Positions 36,951 to 49,684 of a DNA stretch of 64,000 nt are shown in pieces (position 1 is the first letter of the stretch; every line of letters starts with the position of its first letter). The notes beneath the pieces are model-generated. The model did no database searches. It was not told where the DNA came from and was given only the letters and a program-made list of their open reading frames with translations. The position numbers and the translations under genes were made by a program. The DNA is from Pterois miles (taxonomy: Eukaryota > Chordata > Actinopteri > Perciformes > Scorpaenidae): positions 4,800,501 through 4,864,500 of the forward strand of contig CAMQGK010000514.1 in assembly GCA_947000775.1 (NCBI GenBank). The letters are read 5' to 3'.

Positions 36951-38448
36951 AAATCTGTCAGTTATTTTTGACTTCTGTAACTTTGTTCATCTGGGTTGAC
37001 ATTAAGCCTGAAGCCGATGTAAAGCGAGTCTGCGTGTCGTCAATAACTCATTTATCTCTGGAAACTCACTGGCCGTTTGCATTTTGTCTCTGTACATTTT
37101 AATGAATGGGAAACTGTTACCAGTATAGTGGCAATTTTGATATTTTGGCCTATTTTGCTTCCATCATTTTTTCTGACTAATTTAAAGAAAACATCCCAAA
37201 ACACACATCTGATTGTTATTTTACTACTATGTCTACTTGTGTCTGTAGATTTCTCCTCAACAAACCAAAACTCAGTGTTGGATAATGTCTCTGTTGCATA
37301 TCAAAACTTTTAAAACTTTTTTTAAACTAACTGTCTTAATGTAACTAATCAGCTGGGGAAGTTATATATCTCTATTTATTAGTTAAATATTTTACCCTCT
37401 TCATCTGTAATGCCTTTAAAGTGCATAATTTAACAATACATATACTTTAAAGGCTGTTTTCTCAAAAACTCCACTTCAGTAGCACGTACATCCACCAAAC
37501 GTTAGTTTCATTGGCATATATATTCAACATTATATATACTGTACAAAATGTTTTTTTCTGATTTATGGAATGATAACAAGATATGTCCAAAATCCCCTTT
37601 GTAAAAACCTTTGACTCGAACATGTCAACAAAATGAAACATGAATTTTGAATCTAGTTTGATCCAATGTTCAGATTTCTGTTCTGGTAATTTTATGCATA
37701 CAATTGAATATTCCAAAAGATATTAGCACATTTGCATATCTAAACACAAACTTACAGTACGTACTGGTCTCAATGTAAGGAGTCAACGGTGGAGGTTTCA
37801 TGGATAGTTAATGTTTTGACCTGGGGTATCTCCCCTGACCAAACTATTTTTCAGATCTAGTGTGATTTCTCTTCATTGAGTGTCATCTGTGTCCCTGGTG
37901 AAGACTTGATCTTTACTGCCCTCTACTGGCTGATCAGTGGTATCAGATCAGTATGATCAGTAGATCACATGCTGAGGTCTGATCTGTTGCTGTGCACACA
38001 GTGCTTCTGTACCCTGCTTCTATAACACATCCAGAAAGTCTCTGACATTATTTTGTTCCTCTCCAACATAAACTGTATATGTACCTTGGAATAAGGCAAT
38101 GCGATGATAAAATTATATTTAATGTAGTTCTCAACTTCTGTATCCCAGGTCAGGAAAAACCTTTGATCCTCAACTTTTACAGCAACAAGTGGACGTGAAC
38201 ATCTGTGATTCCTGGGCAACTCAACAACTGATGAAAGGGAACTAAAATTGTTTGTTCAACTGAGGTTAAGAATGGACTGTGAACCTCATATGTTCATTAG
38301 GTACTGTTAGGACCTGTTGGTTATATGTTTCAGCCTTTTAACTGTAGATGATGCCTACATTGGACAGTCTAAGTATAAATTTGCACTAAGAAAATGTTGC
38401 ATTACACACTAATACTAGCCTGCAGTTCCATTATTGTGTATTGATCAG

Positions 38449-38760
38449 TGGTGGAAGAAGTACTCAGATCTTTAACTTAAGTAAATTGACAATTCTACAT
38501 GGTAGAAGTACCGTTTTTAAAAGTAAAAGTAAAAGTAATGCATTCAAAACATATTTAAGTACAAAAGTATCAAAACACATTTAAACCAAAAACTAAAAGT
38601 ACTCATTGTGCAGGATGGCCCAGTTTTGAAAACTAAATATAAATATTTCATAATATTATTGGTTTCTAATTAGTTATGCATCACATCACTTCATGTTACA
38701 CCAAAACCTATTGCAGTTTTGCAAACACTGAATATCTTTAAATTAAAAATATTGAAACGC
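38449..38760 (+). repeat. Family E repeat (CAGTGGTGGAAGAAGTACTC), copy
   Basis: Opens CAGTGGTGGAAGAAGTACTC and continues AAAAGTAAAAGTAAAAGTA and AAAGTACTCATTGTGCAGGA, shared with the copies at about 24258, 27175, 50841 and 51424. Confidence 0.7.
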
Positions 38761-39222
38761 ATTTATGTTTTGTGTGTGTTTTCTCTCACGTATTTGTCTC
38801 ATTCACTGTACAGATGCAGTGGGGTCACATTTTCTGATTTTTGCGAACTGCTGTGTGGAGACTTACTTTAAACCGCAGCTGAGAGTCCAGAGTGATGAGT
38901 CCATTTCAGAAATGTTATAATCCAGGATGAAAGAACAGTGTTTATTTTATAAACTTCATAAAGTAATAAACCCAACGATGAATGTCTTCAGTGTATTTGT
39001 CCATTTATCCGTGTGGGAAACTGTTGTTGTCATTAGCCACCAGCTGAGGCCTGCAGACAGCAGGATTTATCCCATGATGCATCTGCATCTTCTTTTAGTT
39101 TATTAGCAGGTTGACACTGTTACTAACAAGGTGTGTACTGCCACCTACTGTACTGGAGTGGGCAGTATGAGGTACTATCCTGGATGACCTGAGGTGTACT
39201 GTTTCATCAGCTAAATAAAAGA

Positions 39223-39715
39223 GGGCTGTCAATCAATTAAAAATTCGATATCATAATTAATTGCATGATTGTCCATAGTTAATGGTGATTTATCGCAAAT
39301 TAATCAAATATTTTTTATCTGTTCAAAATGGACTTTAAAGGTATATTTGTCAAGTATTTATCAAAATGAGAATGGACAAATACAGTATACTGCTTTGTGT
39401 AAATATATGTATATCTTTATTATTGGAAATCAATTAACAACACAAAACAATGACAAATATTGTCCAGAAACCCTCACAGGTTCTGACTTTAGCATCAACA
39501 ATCTGCCCCAATCAGAACATGGCAAACTGCAGCCCAACAGGCAACAACAGCTGTCAGTGTGTCAGAGTGCTGACTGGACTATGACTTGATCCAGACTGAC
39601 TGGGACTATCATAAAGTGGGCATGTCTGTAAAGGGGAGACTGGTGGGGACCCAGAGAACCCATTTACATTCACACATCTGGAGGTCAGAGGTCAAGGGAC
39701 GCCTGTGAAAATGTT
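39223..39715 (+). mobile_element. Family A element, copy 4 (truncated at 3' end)
   Basis: Begins GGGCTGTCAATCAATTAAAA and keeps CAAATATTGTCCAGAAACCC, CAGCCCAACAGGCAACAACA and GGGGAGACTGGTGGGGACCC. It loses family similarity after GTCAAGGGAC at about 39700, before the AT microsatellite. Confidence 0.8.
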
Positions 39716-39786
39716 CGTTTTTACTTGCCTTTTTACTTGAATTTGGGCTTGATTTTGTATATAAATAAATAAATAAATAATATATA

Positions 39787-39905
<119 letters not shown>

Positions 39906-40439
39906 CATATTTGTCCACACACTATTTATTTAGTGTGCTCTTCACAAAAAGATTGTCACATCATACAATAGAAACAAGAGCTGTTTTTCTGTAAACAAAC
40001 TCAAACAGTAATGAGTCAACTATAATACAGCATCAGAAAGGAAGTGCTTTTGAATTCATGTCTCATTTGACAACTTTTCTATGATTAATTACTCTTTTGG
40101 GCTCATGCTGTGTGTGTGTGGTTATTTATTTGTGTGTGTTTGATGATCTGACAGTGAAAGAGACCAGAAACATTAACAGGCTGATTATTAATATGCAGCA
40201 GTGAAATGGTGTAATACACTCAATGATTTCATTCAGTTAAAAACCACACAGCTCCTATTTTTTGTGACAAAGTCAAAATCACAAGTGAACGGAAGCTCTC
40301 TCTCCATGATTTGGGTCAAAAATGAGAGCTGTTGTGGCCCCGCTCCTGAGTCCTGGCTGCCGTCCTTGTGCCCATGAAAAAGGGCCTTTACAGAGCGCCT
40401 TCTTTTAAAAGCGGGGGGTGGGGGGGAGTGGAGGTGGGG

Positions 40440-40641
40440 CTTGAACATACATAAAAGGCTAAGACAGACCGCCAGTCCAATTTGGCACAACATCACCAGA
40501 CAATTTGCTGTTGCTTAACCTATACGAGGAAGCTGATTGGATCTCTCCGTTCATTCAGACCCTCCTCATCCACTCCTGGCGCTTGTTAAACAATAATCCC
40601 CTCGGATCGGCCTTCCTTCGGAGGAGAAAGCCTCGTTAGTG
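40440..40641 (+). promoter_or_regulatory. Possible promoter and 5' leader of the ch25h-type gene
   Basis: A TATA-like ACATAAAAGGC at about 40449-40459 would place the start near 40480 and give a leader of about 160 bases. The flank is GC-richer than surrounding DNA and includes a G-rich tract at about 40412-40440. Inferred from spacing. Confidence 0.4.
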
Positions 40642-41535
40642 ATGAGCACAGGCAGGTTACTCAGAACTTTATCCTGTATGTCGGATGGGGGCAACGTGAC
40701 TGGGGGCCGGTCCCAGGGCTTGGTCCTGCAGCCTATCTGGGACTACCTCCACCAGAACCACCATGACCTGCTGAGGAGCCCTCTGTTCCCCGTGGTGCTC
40801 TCCGTCACCACCTACTTCTTCCTGGTTGGTCTTTACACCCTGCTTGACCTGCTGGCTCCCACCTGGCCCTGCATTAACCGCTACAGGCTCCACCCTGACA
40901 GAGTCGTCACCTGGCCTAACATCTGGACCACACTGGGCGTGACCATCTACAACCATCTTCTTTACATCTTTCCCGCTGCGGTCGCCCAGTGGCTGTGGAG
41001 GCCGCCCACCCCGTTGCCCTGCGAGGCACCCACTCTCTGGAGCTTCTTCCTGGGCATCCTGGGCTGCACGGTGGTCTTTGACTTCCAGTATTACCTGTGG
41101 CACCTGCTGCATCACCGGTCACCATGGTTGTACCGCACGTTCCATGCCGTGCACCACCAGTACAACCAGCCTTTCAGCCTTGTCACCCAGTACCTGTCTG
41201 GCTGGGAGTTGTTCAGTGTGGGGTTTTGGGCTACAGTAGACCCCATCCTGCTCCAGTGCCACTGCCTCACAACGTGGGGCTTCATGGTCTTCAACATCTA
41301 CATTTCCACCGAGGACCACTGTGGCTACGACTTCCCATGGGCCATGCATAAGCTGGTGCCGTTTGGCGTCTGGGGTGGTGCGCCCAAGCATGATGCTCAC
41401 CACCAGCGGCCCAACACTAACTTCGCCCCATTCTTCTCTCACTGGGACTGGCTGGCGGGCACCCACAGCGTGCCAACTCCCTCCAGCCACGCTACCGCGG
41501 GGGAGCCAGACCTGATGAAAAGGAGGAAAGAATAA
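40642..41535 (+). CDS. ch25h: Cholesterol 25-hydroxylase family protein (single exon, 297 aa)
   Basis: ER-membrane di-iron hydroxylase of the fatty-acid hydroxylase/sterol desaturase superfamily; CH25H makes 25-hydroxycholesterol, which restrains SREBP processing and acts in antiviral and B-cell guidance signalling. The three histidine clusters are present: HLLHH (154-158), HAVHH (168-172) and HDAHH (250-254). Other family signatures are WHLLHH, PWLYRTFHAVHHQ, SVGFW, EDHCGYDFPW, HKLVPFG and NFAPFFSHWDWLAGT. Hydrophobic helices lie around 48-70 and 133-150. The intronless layout is typical of CH25H. A GTG precedes the first ATG by one codon; a second ATG at 40678 would also fit the family. Length is slightly above human CH25H (272 aa), with an extended N-terminus and a Lys-rich tail. 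Teleosts carry several ch25h-like paralogues and I cannot say which this is. Confidence 0.93.
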   Translation: MSTGRLLRTLSCMSDGGNVTGGRSQGLVLQPIWDYLHQNHHDLLRSPLFPVVLSVTTYFFLVGLYTLLDLLAPTWPCINRYRLHPDRVVTWPNIWTTLGVTIYNHLLYIFPAAVAQWLWRPPTPLPCEAPTLWSFFLGILGCTVVFDFQYYLWHLLHHRSPWLYRTFHAVHHQYNQPFSLVTQYLSGWELFSVGFWATVDPILLQCHCLTTWGFMVFNIYISTEDHCGYDFPWAMHKLVPFGVWGGAPKHDAHHQRPNTNFAPFFSHWDWLAGTHSVPTPSSHATAGEPDLMKRRKE

Positions 41536-42107
41536 TGAGCTAAAGAGAATGAATCTCTCATTGACTCCGTCACTCTTATACTCAGACTGCCTCTTTTGTA
41601 CCTGCTCTCACTCCAACGCAGACCAGTTTCTCTCTTTCCTGTCTGTCTTTTTGATATTATTATATTGACTCACCCTATTTTGATTTCTTCCACTGCTCTC
41701 TAACAGAACATGGATATTCTTCTTCAGTCTAACATTTGACCATCTGGTAAGTGGTTGAGAAGAATGATCTTGTTTCGTGTACAATGATAGTATAGATTAT
41801 GCTGTACTGTTGTACATTTCTCTCTTATTCATAGAGACGTCCCTTGGAGTAGTGTTACGGTTCTCTCAGGTCAGTTTCCAGACATGTCTAACATGTTTTG
41901 AGCTCTTGCTGAGTATTTGCTGATGGTAGATGGTGTGATCTGTCAGAGTGATTACACACACGTTAGCACGTACATTGTCCCTCTCTCCCTGCTCAGCACT
42001 GACCCTCTCACTCACACGCATGAATAGCGGTCTTTTAGCTGCACATGCGTGGGCGCAATACTAATCTATCGGCCTCTCTTTGAGATGCTCTTACTGGAAG
42101 AGGTCTT

Positions 42108-42113
42108 AATAAA
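42108..42113 (+). terminator. ch25h: Poly(A) signal of the ch25h-type gene
   Basis: AATAAA about 570 bases after the stop codon, in TCTTAATAAAACTCCCC, followed by a TTTGTGATAT-type stretch. A further AATAAA lies near 42310. Confidence 0.5.
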
Positions 42114-42319
42114 ACTCCCCCAAAAGACAATGCCTTTGTGATATAACAGAAAATACATTTTTATATTTTCATTACGTCTTTGTGTTCACAGCAGCAGGTG
42201 TTTTTCTTGGAAATGTCTTACTGTGTTGAACACAATGAGATTTTTCCATTGATTTCACATTTAAGAATCAAAATATAAAGTCATGTGTCTCAGAAATAAT
42301 ATGTAAATCAAATAAATTT

Positions 42320-45300
42320 CTAATGAAGCATTGACTACTTCGCCTTTGTAGAAATGTTTTTTTTTTTTTTTTTACTATATGTGGTATTACTTGCATTTCA
42401 ACAGACAAACCAAGCAGAGGTCTCTTTCCTCCCAACACAAATCAGAGTCAAGGCTGTAAACAAGCAAACAGTCACTTCTACTATGCTTGTTTTGACAGAT
42501 TAATCTCTGGCAGAACACAACGATATAGTGTGTCATAGTATCGTGGTGTGGTGGTGATCTACACTGTGACTCTTTTATGTTTCCATTCACTTGTTAACAC
42601 TGGCAGTCAGAACTGGTTTGGCGTGTTGCTGATTCACAAGGGAACTGACGGTTGCAACAGGTTGTGCTTATTTTAGAAACACTGCATTAAAGCAGACCCG
42701 TCTGTGTGTCTGTGCTACAGCTATTCTAGTACTGGGATTTCAGGTGTGAATTAAATAAACAGATTTTATCTGGATCTGTAATGTGTGTGTATTCTCAGTG
42801 TTACCTACTTTTCCGTTCTTAAAGGTTAAGCTATTTCCTGTCTGAAGACTGTCTGGTTAGGTGTGATTTGTTCTGCAGTCAACCAGCATCCATATGGAGG
42901 TTGTGCAGAAGTAAACAAACTCTTACTCATAATAAATAAAAATATTCTTGAAACATTCTCACTCGTATTCTAGCATGTGCCAATCTTGTGGTTACATAAT
43001 TGTTGCAATTGTTGTGAGAACCTTAAAACGCTGCACGTGTTGCATCATGGGAAATATGAAACACAAACCACCACAGGAGCGTGCAACTGTATGCAGAAGT
43101 GACTCCAATGTAACTTCTTTTTCCTTCGTTACCATATGACAATGCTGAAAACACTGAACTATAAAACATAGTTGAGGTTAAATAAGATTTTTACAGATTT
43201 TAAAACGTGATGGTTTGATGACTGGAAAATATGCTTATTTGCTTTCTAGCTGTGAGTTAGATGAGAAGATGTTCTCTTCTCTGTATGCTAACAAATGTCA
43301 GCAGCAGGTTAGGTTAACACTGGACACTGAAACACTGAATGTGTTGCATTGAGCTGTTTGGAGTGTAAATGTACCTGTGCATGTAAAACAATCGTAGCCC
43401 ATAATAACTACTGCCATACCAACACTGCCTCTCAAATCTGTGCAAAGGTTCAAAGTTTGCTATTATGAGAAAAATGGAGCTCATACAACAATGTGTGAAC
43501 TTGCATCATGTTCACCATTAAATAGTCTGTCTTTCAATCTCATTAAATCATTCATGGTTGTCCATTCTGCTACAGGAAGTGCCACTCCCTGCATAAATCA
43601 CTGATTCTCAGAGTGGGGTCCGTAGTTCAATGAACATTTTAATTTTTAAATCTACAGCATAATCTGCCCAGTCGCCAGGAAAAAATCGTACGTTGGCATC
43701 GTACGTTTCTGCAAACCACAGATGTGTTTAGTCAGAGCTAGTGATGTGTAGTATACCGTAACTGTAGATTACATGGTGTAATAATAAGTATAACAAGCAT
43801 GAAAGTCCACAAACACAGGAGACAGCTGTTTGTGTCCCAAACTAAAAGTAAATGCTGTCTTTTTCCGTAGCGTTGTTGTTTTTTAACGTTAGGTAGTTTT
43901 ATTCCCTGAACCTAACCAATCGCTTCACAACGTCTACCACATGTCACTGTGTTTCTGCATGCGCAATACGAGGCTGTTATGAAATGATTTTCAGATTCAG
44001 AAACATCCACATTCAACGCATCCTGAGGTTTGAGGAAATGTCCAATGCCAACATTTTATCAGGTGACTGGGTTAGTATCAGATATTATGTTCTAATCTAA
44101 CAACTCTACAACTCTTGAATCTGCAGATATGTTTAACATGTTTCTAATACATTTCTCTTGTGTTGTTCTTTCACATAACTAAGACTATATACTGTATAAG
44201 TGATGAAAATAGGCTACGTCAAATTATTCCAAGGGACATATGTGTACATGAGGGCGTCCCTGGTATACTCTCTATCTTTAAGGGGTCCTTTGCTGAAAAA
44301 GGATTGCGAGCCTCTGACATAAATGATGCACCCAGATCTTTAACCAGCAAATACACTTTTACAAATCACAACCAATGTTTAAAATCAAAATCAGTTATCC
44401 TTAACAGCCACAGGTTGCCTTGTTTAGAAACAACCATGTGAGTCATGAATGTTCCTGTTTGCCCTGGTCACATGTTGTAACTGAGTTAGCGTAACGTGGC
44501 CAGGGAGTGGCTCCGTCCCCAACATGAGAGAAAAAAGCTTTTCCACTCTGAGAGCTGACAAAAGGTAAGATGACACCCACACAACAATCATTTACCTCCG
44601 CCTCAACCAGTCATTAAACAGGAAGCTGTATCACCATTCACAGTCTGTGTGCATACCTGGGGGATGGGGGGGTCTTTAGGTGGGGCTATTGCTCTAAACA
44701 AACCACTTCATTTACTTCTTATCTGGAGATAAAGGAGAGTATTCACTCTGGTTCTACCCCTCAGTCCACTGCCTATTGTCTTTTAGAAGAAAATGCAAGG
44801 AGAACTGAACTGAAAATAAAACTACAGTAGCTTCAAGTTTAATATAAAGAACTGCATTTAAGTCAACTATCGAGAGGGGAAGGCATTGTGTGTATTGATA
44901 AATAAATAAATGGGAGAGTGAGCCGTGTTTTCCACATACAGGTGAAACCTGGTGCGACTACAGTGGGAGGACAACCTGTTTTAGATCATCCTCACAACAT
45001 GCCTCATCATGCTCTCACACATTTTTAACCCCCTCCACTCTGACCCACTTTGTCTTTGGCTTTTCCTTTAGTAAACATTGTGATTAACAACTACGTAAAC
45101 ATCAAAATACTTGTTTAAAAAGAAACCGGTTTGAACACTTTCTAACAATAAATCACATACCATGAATTCCTGACATTTCCACAAGGCAAAGTGAATGATC
45201 CATGACAACGAGTCTGCATCCCTCTCCAGCTGCATGGTGAAAATAAGGCTGGTGAGTCACTCCACAAAGGAATTTAATCGGTTACGCAATATTAAAGGAG

Positions 45301-45330
45301 TTTCACAGAAACTGCATCCTGTTGTTTTAT
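42320..45330. other. Intergenic stretch between ch25h-type gene and PAR cluster
   Basis: No gene recognised. A T homopolymer of about 18 sits at 42357-42374. Open frames at 42387-42590 and 44160-44441 lack any domain-like content. About 43235-43310 resembles the repeat at 61248 (phrases TTGCTTTCTAGC and GAGTTAGATGAGAAGATG). Confidence 0.4.
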
Positions 45331-45994
45331 AATTTATTTTAAAAAACGACGTAACAGTGCCACCTTTATCCTCGTCGCTCTCAAAAGTAGATCAACACTT
45401 TAAAACACACGGTTCAAAAGGACGGGATAAAAACACGCTGGCTGCAGGAATGTGCCGTGTAAGCGAGATATACAAACAGGAATTCATATGACGTTGATGA
45501 TCTGACTGAAGTTTCACTTGATCTATTCCTCTGAACATATCTGCTTCATTCAGTACAGATGTTCACTTGCTTTAAATGGTCTACGGTGCAGTGACAGTCA
45601 CAATCTTGGGAAAGAATTATTATTAATTATTATTAAGAAATATTTTGTGCAGCTAAATATCAGTCTTTAACAGGCCTTTTCTCCATATATATATATAAAA
45701 AATGAAAATATGTGTACATGTTTCACGTATGAACACTAAACAACACTTCATAATGAAGTCATACACATCATAAAATGTACTCTGCTCTCGTCCCAGCACA
45801 GTCTTCTTCACATTTAGAGTTCATCTTTGGTTGTCTGATGTGTTGAGGTTACCTGGTTATGACTAATGGTTTACGTCCATTATTACAGACCTATCTACTG
45901 TGTCTTAGAGCCACGAGGTCTGTTGTGACGATGCTGTGTTTTGCAAGCACAGGCATGACATCCCATCAGAGTCTCTCCTTTATAGATCTCATCT

Positions 45995-47686
45995 CTAACA
46001 GGTACTGCTTTGCGTGTTCCCGCTATCCGACACAAACGACTTGCTCTTCCTGGAGTATTTCATGGAGCTAAATGAAACCCTCATCCTCTCCACAGTCCTG
46101 CTACTCCTGCACAGCAGAGTGTTCTTCACATGGTTCCTGAAGTCCTCGGACACAAAGTAGTAGATGAACGGGTCCAGGCAGCTGTTGAGACTGGCCAGGC
46201 ACAATGTGGAGATGTAGAAGCCGTAGCTGTTATTCTCCACGCCGTCTTTCAGCAGGGAGTAGTGCACCACCAGCATGATGTTACTGGGGATGAAACACAC
46301 CATGAACGTCACCAGGACGGTCACAATCAACACCACGGCTTTCTGGCGGTTCTTTGCCGCCGTGCTGTCCTCCATGCTGTTCCCAAGAGCCCTGAGTAGC
46401 AGAACATAGGACACGATGATCACTATACAGGGGATGAGGAACACCACCAAACCCATGAAGATGAAGTAGTAGTAGGGGAGCTGCACAGAGGGAAATGGAT
46501 TTAGGGGGTCTTCTATGACGTTGACATCGTGGCAGGTGGTGATGTTGGGGTCTTTGAGCTTGGTGGTGTGGTCATACAGGTACAGAGGTGTGCTGGTGAT
46601 CCAGATGAAAGCCCAGATGGCCACGCAGACACAGACGGCCACTTTGTTGTTCCTCTTCTGCTGGGACAGAGGGTGGGCCACCACCCAGTACCTCTGCGCA
46701 CTGAGGCAGGCGATGAAAAGGATGGAGCAGTACATGTTCCCATAGAAGAAGCTCACAAGGACTTTACACAGCGACTCGCCGTAGATCCAGTTGTTGCCGT
46801 TGAAATGGTAGGAAATTTTTAGCGGCGTCCAAATGACAAAAAGCAGGTCAGCCAGAGCCAAGTTGGCCATGTAGATGGACGACGGGTGCTTCTTCTTGGT
46901 CCTGAAGAGGAACACCCAGATGGCCATGCCGTTGGCAGGAAGTCCCACCACAAACACGATGATGTAGACGATCGGGAGGAAGACTGTGGTGAGAGTACTC
47001 TTCAGCGTGTCAGACGTTGCCGGGTTCACAAGAGTTTGATCTGAATTTTCACGGTCCTTATACCCAATGAACCCCCGTCCTCTACCTAAAACAATAAGAC
47101 AGAATTAAATACACATTAGGGCTAAAATTATATCATATAATATTAATTGTCATTTACTAATACACTGGCTTCTCAAAGTGAGGATTTGCTGCTTTTCTCT
47201 GCGTTATATCACTATAAAATCAACTACAAACCGAGTTTCTTTGCATTTAGGACAAAACAAATTATCAGAAAATGTCACCTAAGTATTTTCTTTTTAGGAT
47301 GAAAGATATGTTAGAGGAGTCTATAATGAAAACGATCATTAATTGCAGTACTCGGAGCTAAAGGGATCACAAGAGTTTAGTTAGGCCTACACGATACCTG
47401 TAGTAGTTTTTATTTGTTGTATATAATTTTCTTACGCCTTTATTTCCCTCCTTTCTGCCCTGTGAATAATACCAGTTCCGCCATAAAATCTCCCCAATTT
47501 TCACAACAATGTTTAGTAGTACGTGTGTTTTAATAGTCTCTTGAGGTGAGCGTTGTCCTTCAGCTCGGTTTGTCCTCAGCTCGCTCTGTCAGACAATAAA
47601 CCAGGACTTCCGGTCTTACCTGCGGCGTTTGAGGCAGAGAAGCAGCAGAAAATCACCAGCAGCGCCGACAACCGCGTTAAATCCAT
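45995..47686 (-). CDS. f2rl1: Protease-activated receptor 2-like, tandem copy A (2 exons, 385 aa)
   Basis: Class A GPCR switched on when a trypsin-like protease cuts its N-terminus and exposes a tethered ligand. Exon 1 (47686-47620) encodes a signal peptide (MDLTRLSALLVIFCCF...). A phase-1 intron follows, and exon 2 (47085-45995) holds the rest. The junction reads NAAGRGR then GFIGYKD, so cleavage after Arg26 would expose GFIGYK, comparable with the SLIG-type ligand of mammalian PAR2. Also seen: TTVFLPIVYIIVFVVGLP and RTKKKHP (near identical to PAR2), AQRY in place of DRY (152-155), the PAR hallmark ITTCHDV in loop 2 (Cys207, paired with Cys129), FMVCFIPSN in helix 6, DPFIYYF in helix 7 and a tail Cys for palmitoylation. 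The long open frame alone misses the first 41 residues, including the ligand. Confidence 0.95.
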
Positions 47687-47699
47687 GTCTGTGTACTCT

Positions 47700-49270
47700 G
47701 CTCGCTCTCAGCTTTACTTCTGTTAAACCGTCTCTCCCTCCAGCGACTTCTCCAACGTGTCCTCCACCCTTGAAGGATCGGAGGACACACCCCGAGACTA
47801 CCTGACGGTCCGCTGCGGACGTCACCTGAGACCCGCCCACCTGGTCAGAGTGGGGCAGCGTTACTCCCGAAGCAGGAAAAACCCAAATGATAATATAGTA
47901 TATATAATGTAGATTTTAATGTCTTGTTATGTCTATTTTTGTACTTATTTTTAAAATTATTTCTAATTAATTGTGTGGGTTTGTCTAATCAAATGTCCCA
48001 ACCCAAAGATATTCACGTCACAGGGAAACGCAGCAAATTGTGAGACGCTGTAACCATCAGATTATCAATTATCATCAAAACACACTGAAGCTACCCAGTG
48101 TAAATATGTAACTGATAGATATGATCATGTATCACCAAAAACGAAGCGCCTCAGAGCTCTAATACCATTTCAAAAAAAGATTTTTACATTGTTTGTTTCA
48201 TTAAATCAACAACATCAATTCAAGAAATATTTTCTATTGTTGAGGAGAGAAAGCGACATCATAACAGTCAGTGGTGGAATATAACGAAGTATATCTACTG
48301 AAGTACTGTACTTAAGTACAAGTTTGAGGTACTTGTACATTGAGTATTTGTATTTTAAGCCACTATACAGTATACTTCTATTCCACTACATCTATGAAGT
48401 AAATATTGTACTTTTTTTACTCCACTACATTTGGCAGCTGTAGTTACAATTTAATTTGCAGATTTATATTCTAGCTGAAATATTAAAGTGATGAACACAT
48501 TAATGAATCAAATATTATAATCCAATAATATTATTCTGAAATGGGCCATTCTGCATTATGAGTACTTTTACTGTTGGTACTTTGACTGTTTTGATGCTCA
48601 TACACCTGCACTTGGACTCAAGTATGATTCTGAATGCAGGACATTCTTTTCTTTACTACATTTTATATTGTAGTATTGCTGATTTTACTTAAGCAAAAAA
48701 ATTTGAGTACTTCTGCCACTGATAAGAGTTACTGACCAAATCATTTACTGTAGTATGTGTTATGTTATGTTATACTCTCAGAACACAGAGGGACTATTGG
48801 AAGACAGACACAGTGAACTTACAGCAACGGTTGAATACGAGGATTGTTTTGAAAATAAGGAACACAGCTTGACCTTTCCTGCTGCCTGCCGGACAGCACA
48901 GACAGAGAAAATGTCACTACCCAAATTCAAAGTTAAAGTGAAGGTTCACTGAGTTAAATGTAAGACCTTTTTAATACCACATAAAACACAATATCTGTTT
49001 CAGAATCATACCAGCGGCCTAGAAGTATTTATCATTACCTCAGATTTTTTTGCAGTAGTTCCCAGCAGTAGAAAACAATAATGTAAAGTTTTTGCTAAAA
49101 CAACAGTACAAAACATGATATGACTACGATTAATGTCTACGGTAGGCAAGAGAAAAATATCTCAGACATTTGTAAATAAAGACTTTTCTATAGTTTCTCG
49201 GACATTTCTTGTTTTTAGGAAGTGAGTTGAACGCTATCTGAGACTGTTCAAGACCTGCAGGTTGCACATT
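47700..49270. other. Spacer between the two PAR2-type genes
   Basis: Holds the copy A upstream flank (about 47687-47880, GC-richer, no TATA box seen) and a repeat at 48269-48722 that begins CAGTGGTGGAATATAACG and ends TTCTGCCACTG. No gene recognised. Confidence 0.5.
48269..48722 (+). repeat. Family F repeat with CAGTGGTGG / CCACTG ends
   Basis: Begins CAGTGGTGGAATATAACGAA and continues GAAGTACTGTACTTAAGTAC and TACTTTTTTTACTCCACTACA, ending GAGTACTTCTGCCACTG. It resembles family E in its ends but differs inside. Likely a non-autonomous DNA element. Confidence 0.65.
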
Positions 49271-49274
49271 GTGT

Positions 49275-49280
49275 TTTATT
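49275..49280 (-). terminator. f2rl1: Possible poly(A) signal of PAR2-like copy B
   Basis: AATAAA on the minus strand, about 405 bases after the stop of copy B (49685). The 3' UTR would be AT-rich. Other minus-strand AATAAA words may exist closer in, so this is tentative. Confidence 0.35.
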
Positions 49281-49684
49281 GACAAACTTTAAAATGTAGT
49301 TGTACAATTACAAGTGATTATTTAAAATCATACAAGATATATACATATGTCAAGCTTGTATCATCTTTAATCTTCTGGCATGTCAAAACGCAGACAAAAT
49401 TTATCTCAATAAAATGACAGCGTGGGCTAAAATATCAGACACATTAAAAACCGAAGTTCAATCGTTCACATCCCAGTGAAATTAAATAAAACTGCATTGA
49501 GCAAAGTGCATTAAATATCAACTGTATTATTAAAAATATATAAAATAAAAATGTATTTACAAAATTTGAAAAAGCAGTAACTTTAGCACAAACAACTCTC
49601 CAGAGTTTCCTCACAGAGATGGAAGAAATCACAGTGAAGGAATTCATGTTATTTTAAACCTGAGGGGAGTTTAATGAGGAGGAA

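Noticed and set aside
37965..38219. 84-codon minus-strand frame with a moderately natural composition
   Set aside because: No family recognised, no signal peptide, and no acceptor or donor in place. Kept only as a note.
40669..41115. 148-codon minus-strand frame
   Set aside because: It is antisense to the GC-rich ch25h coding region. Frames at 46130-46822, 50198-50491 and 56856-57335 are likewise antisense shadows of the PAR exons.
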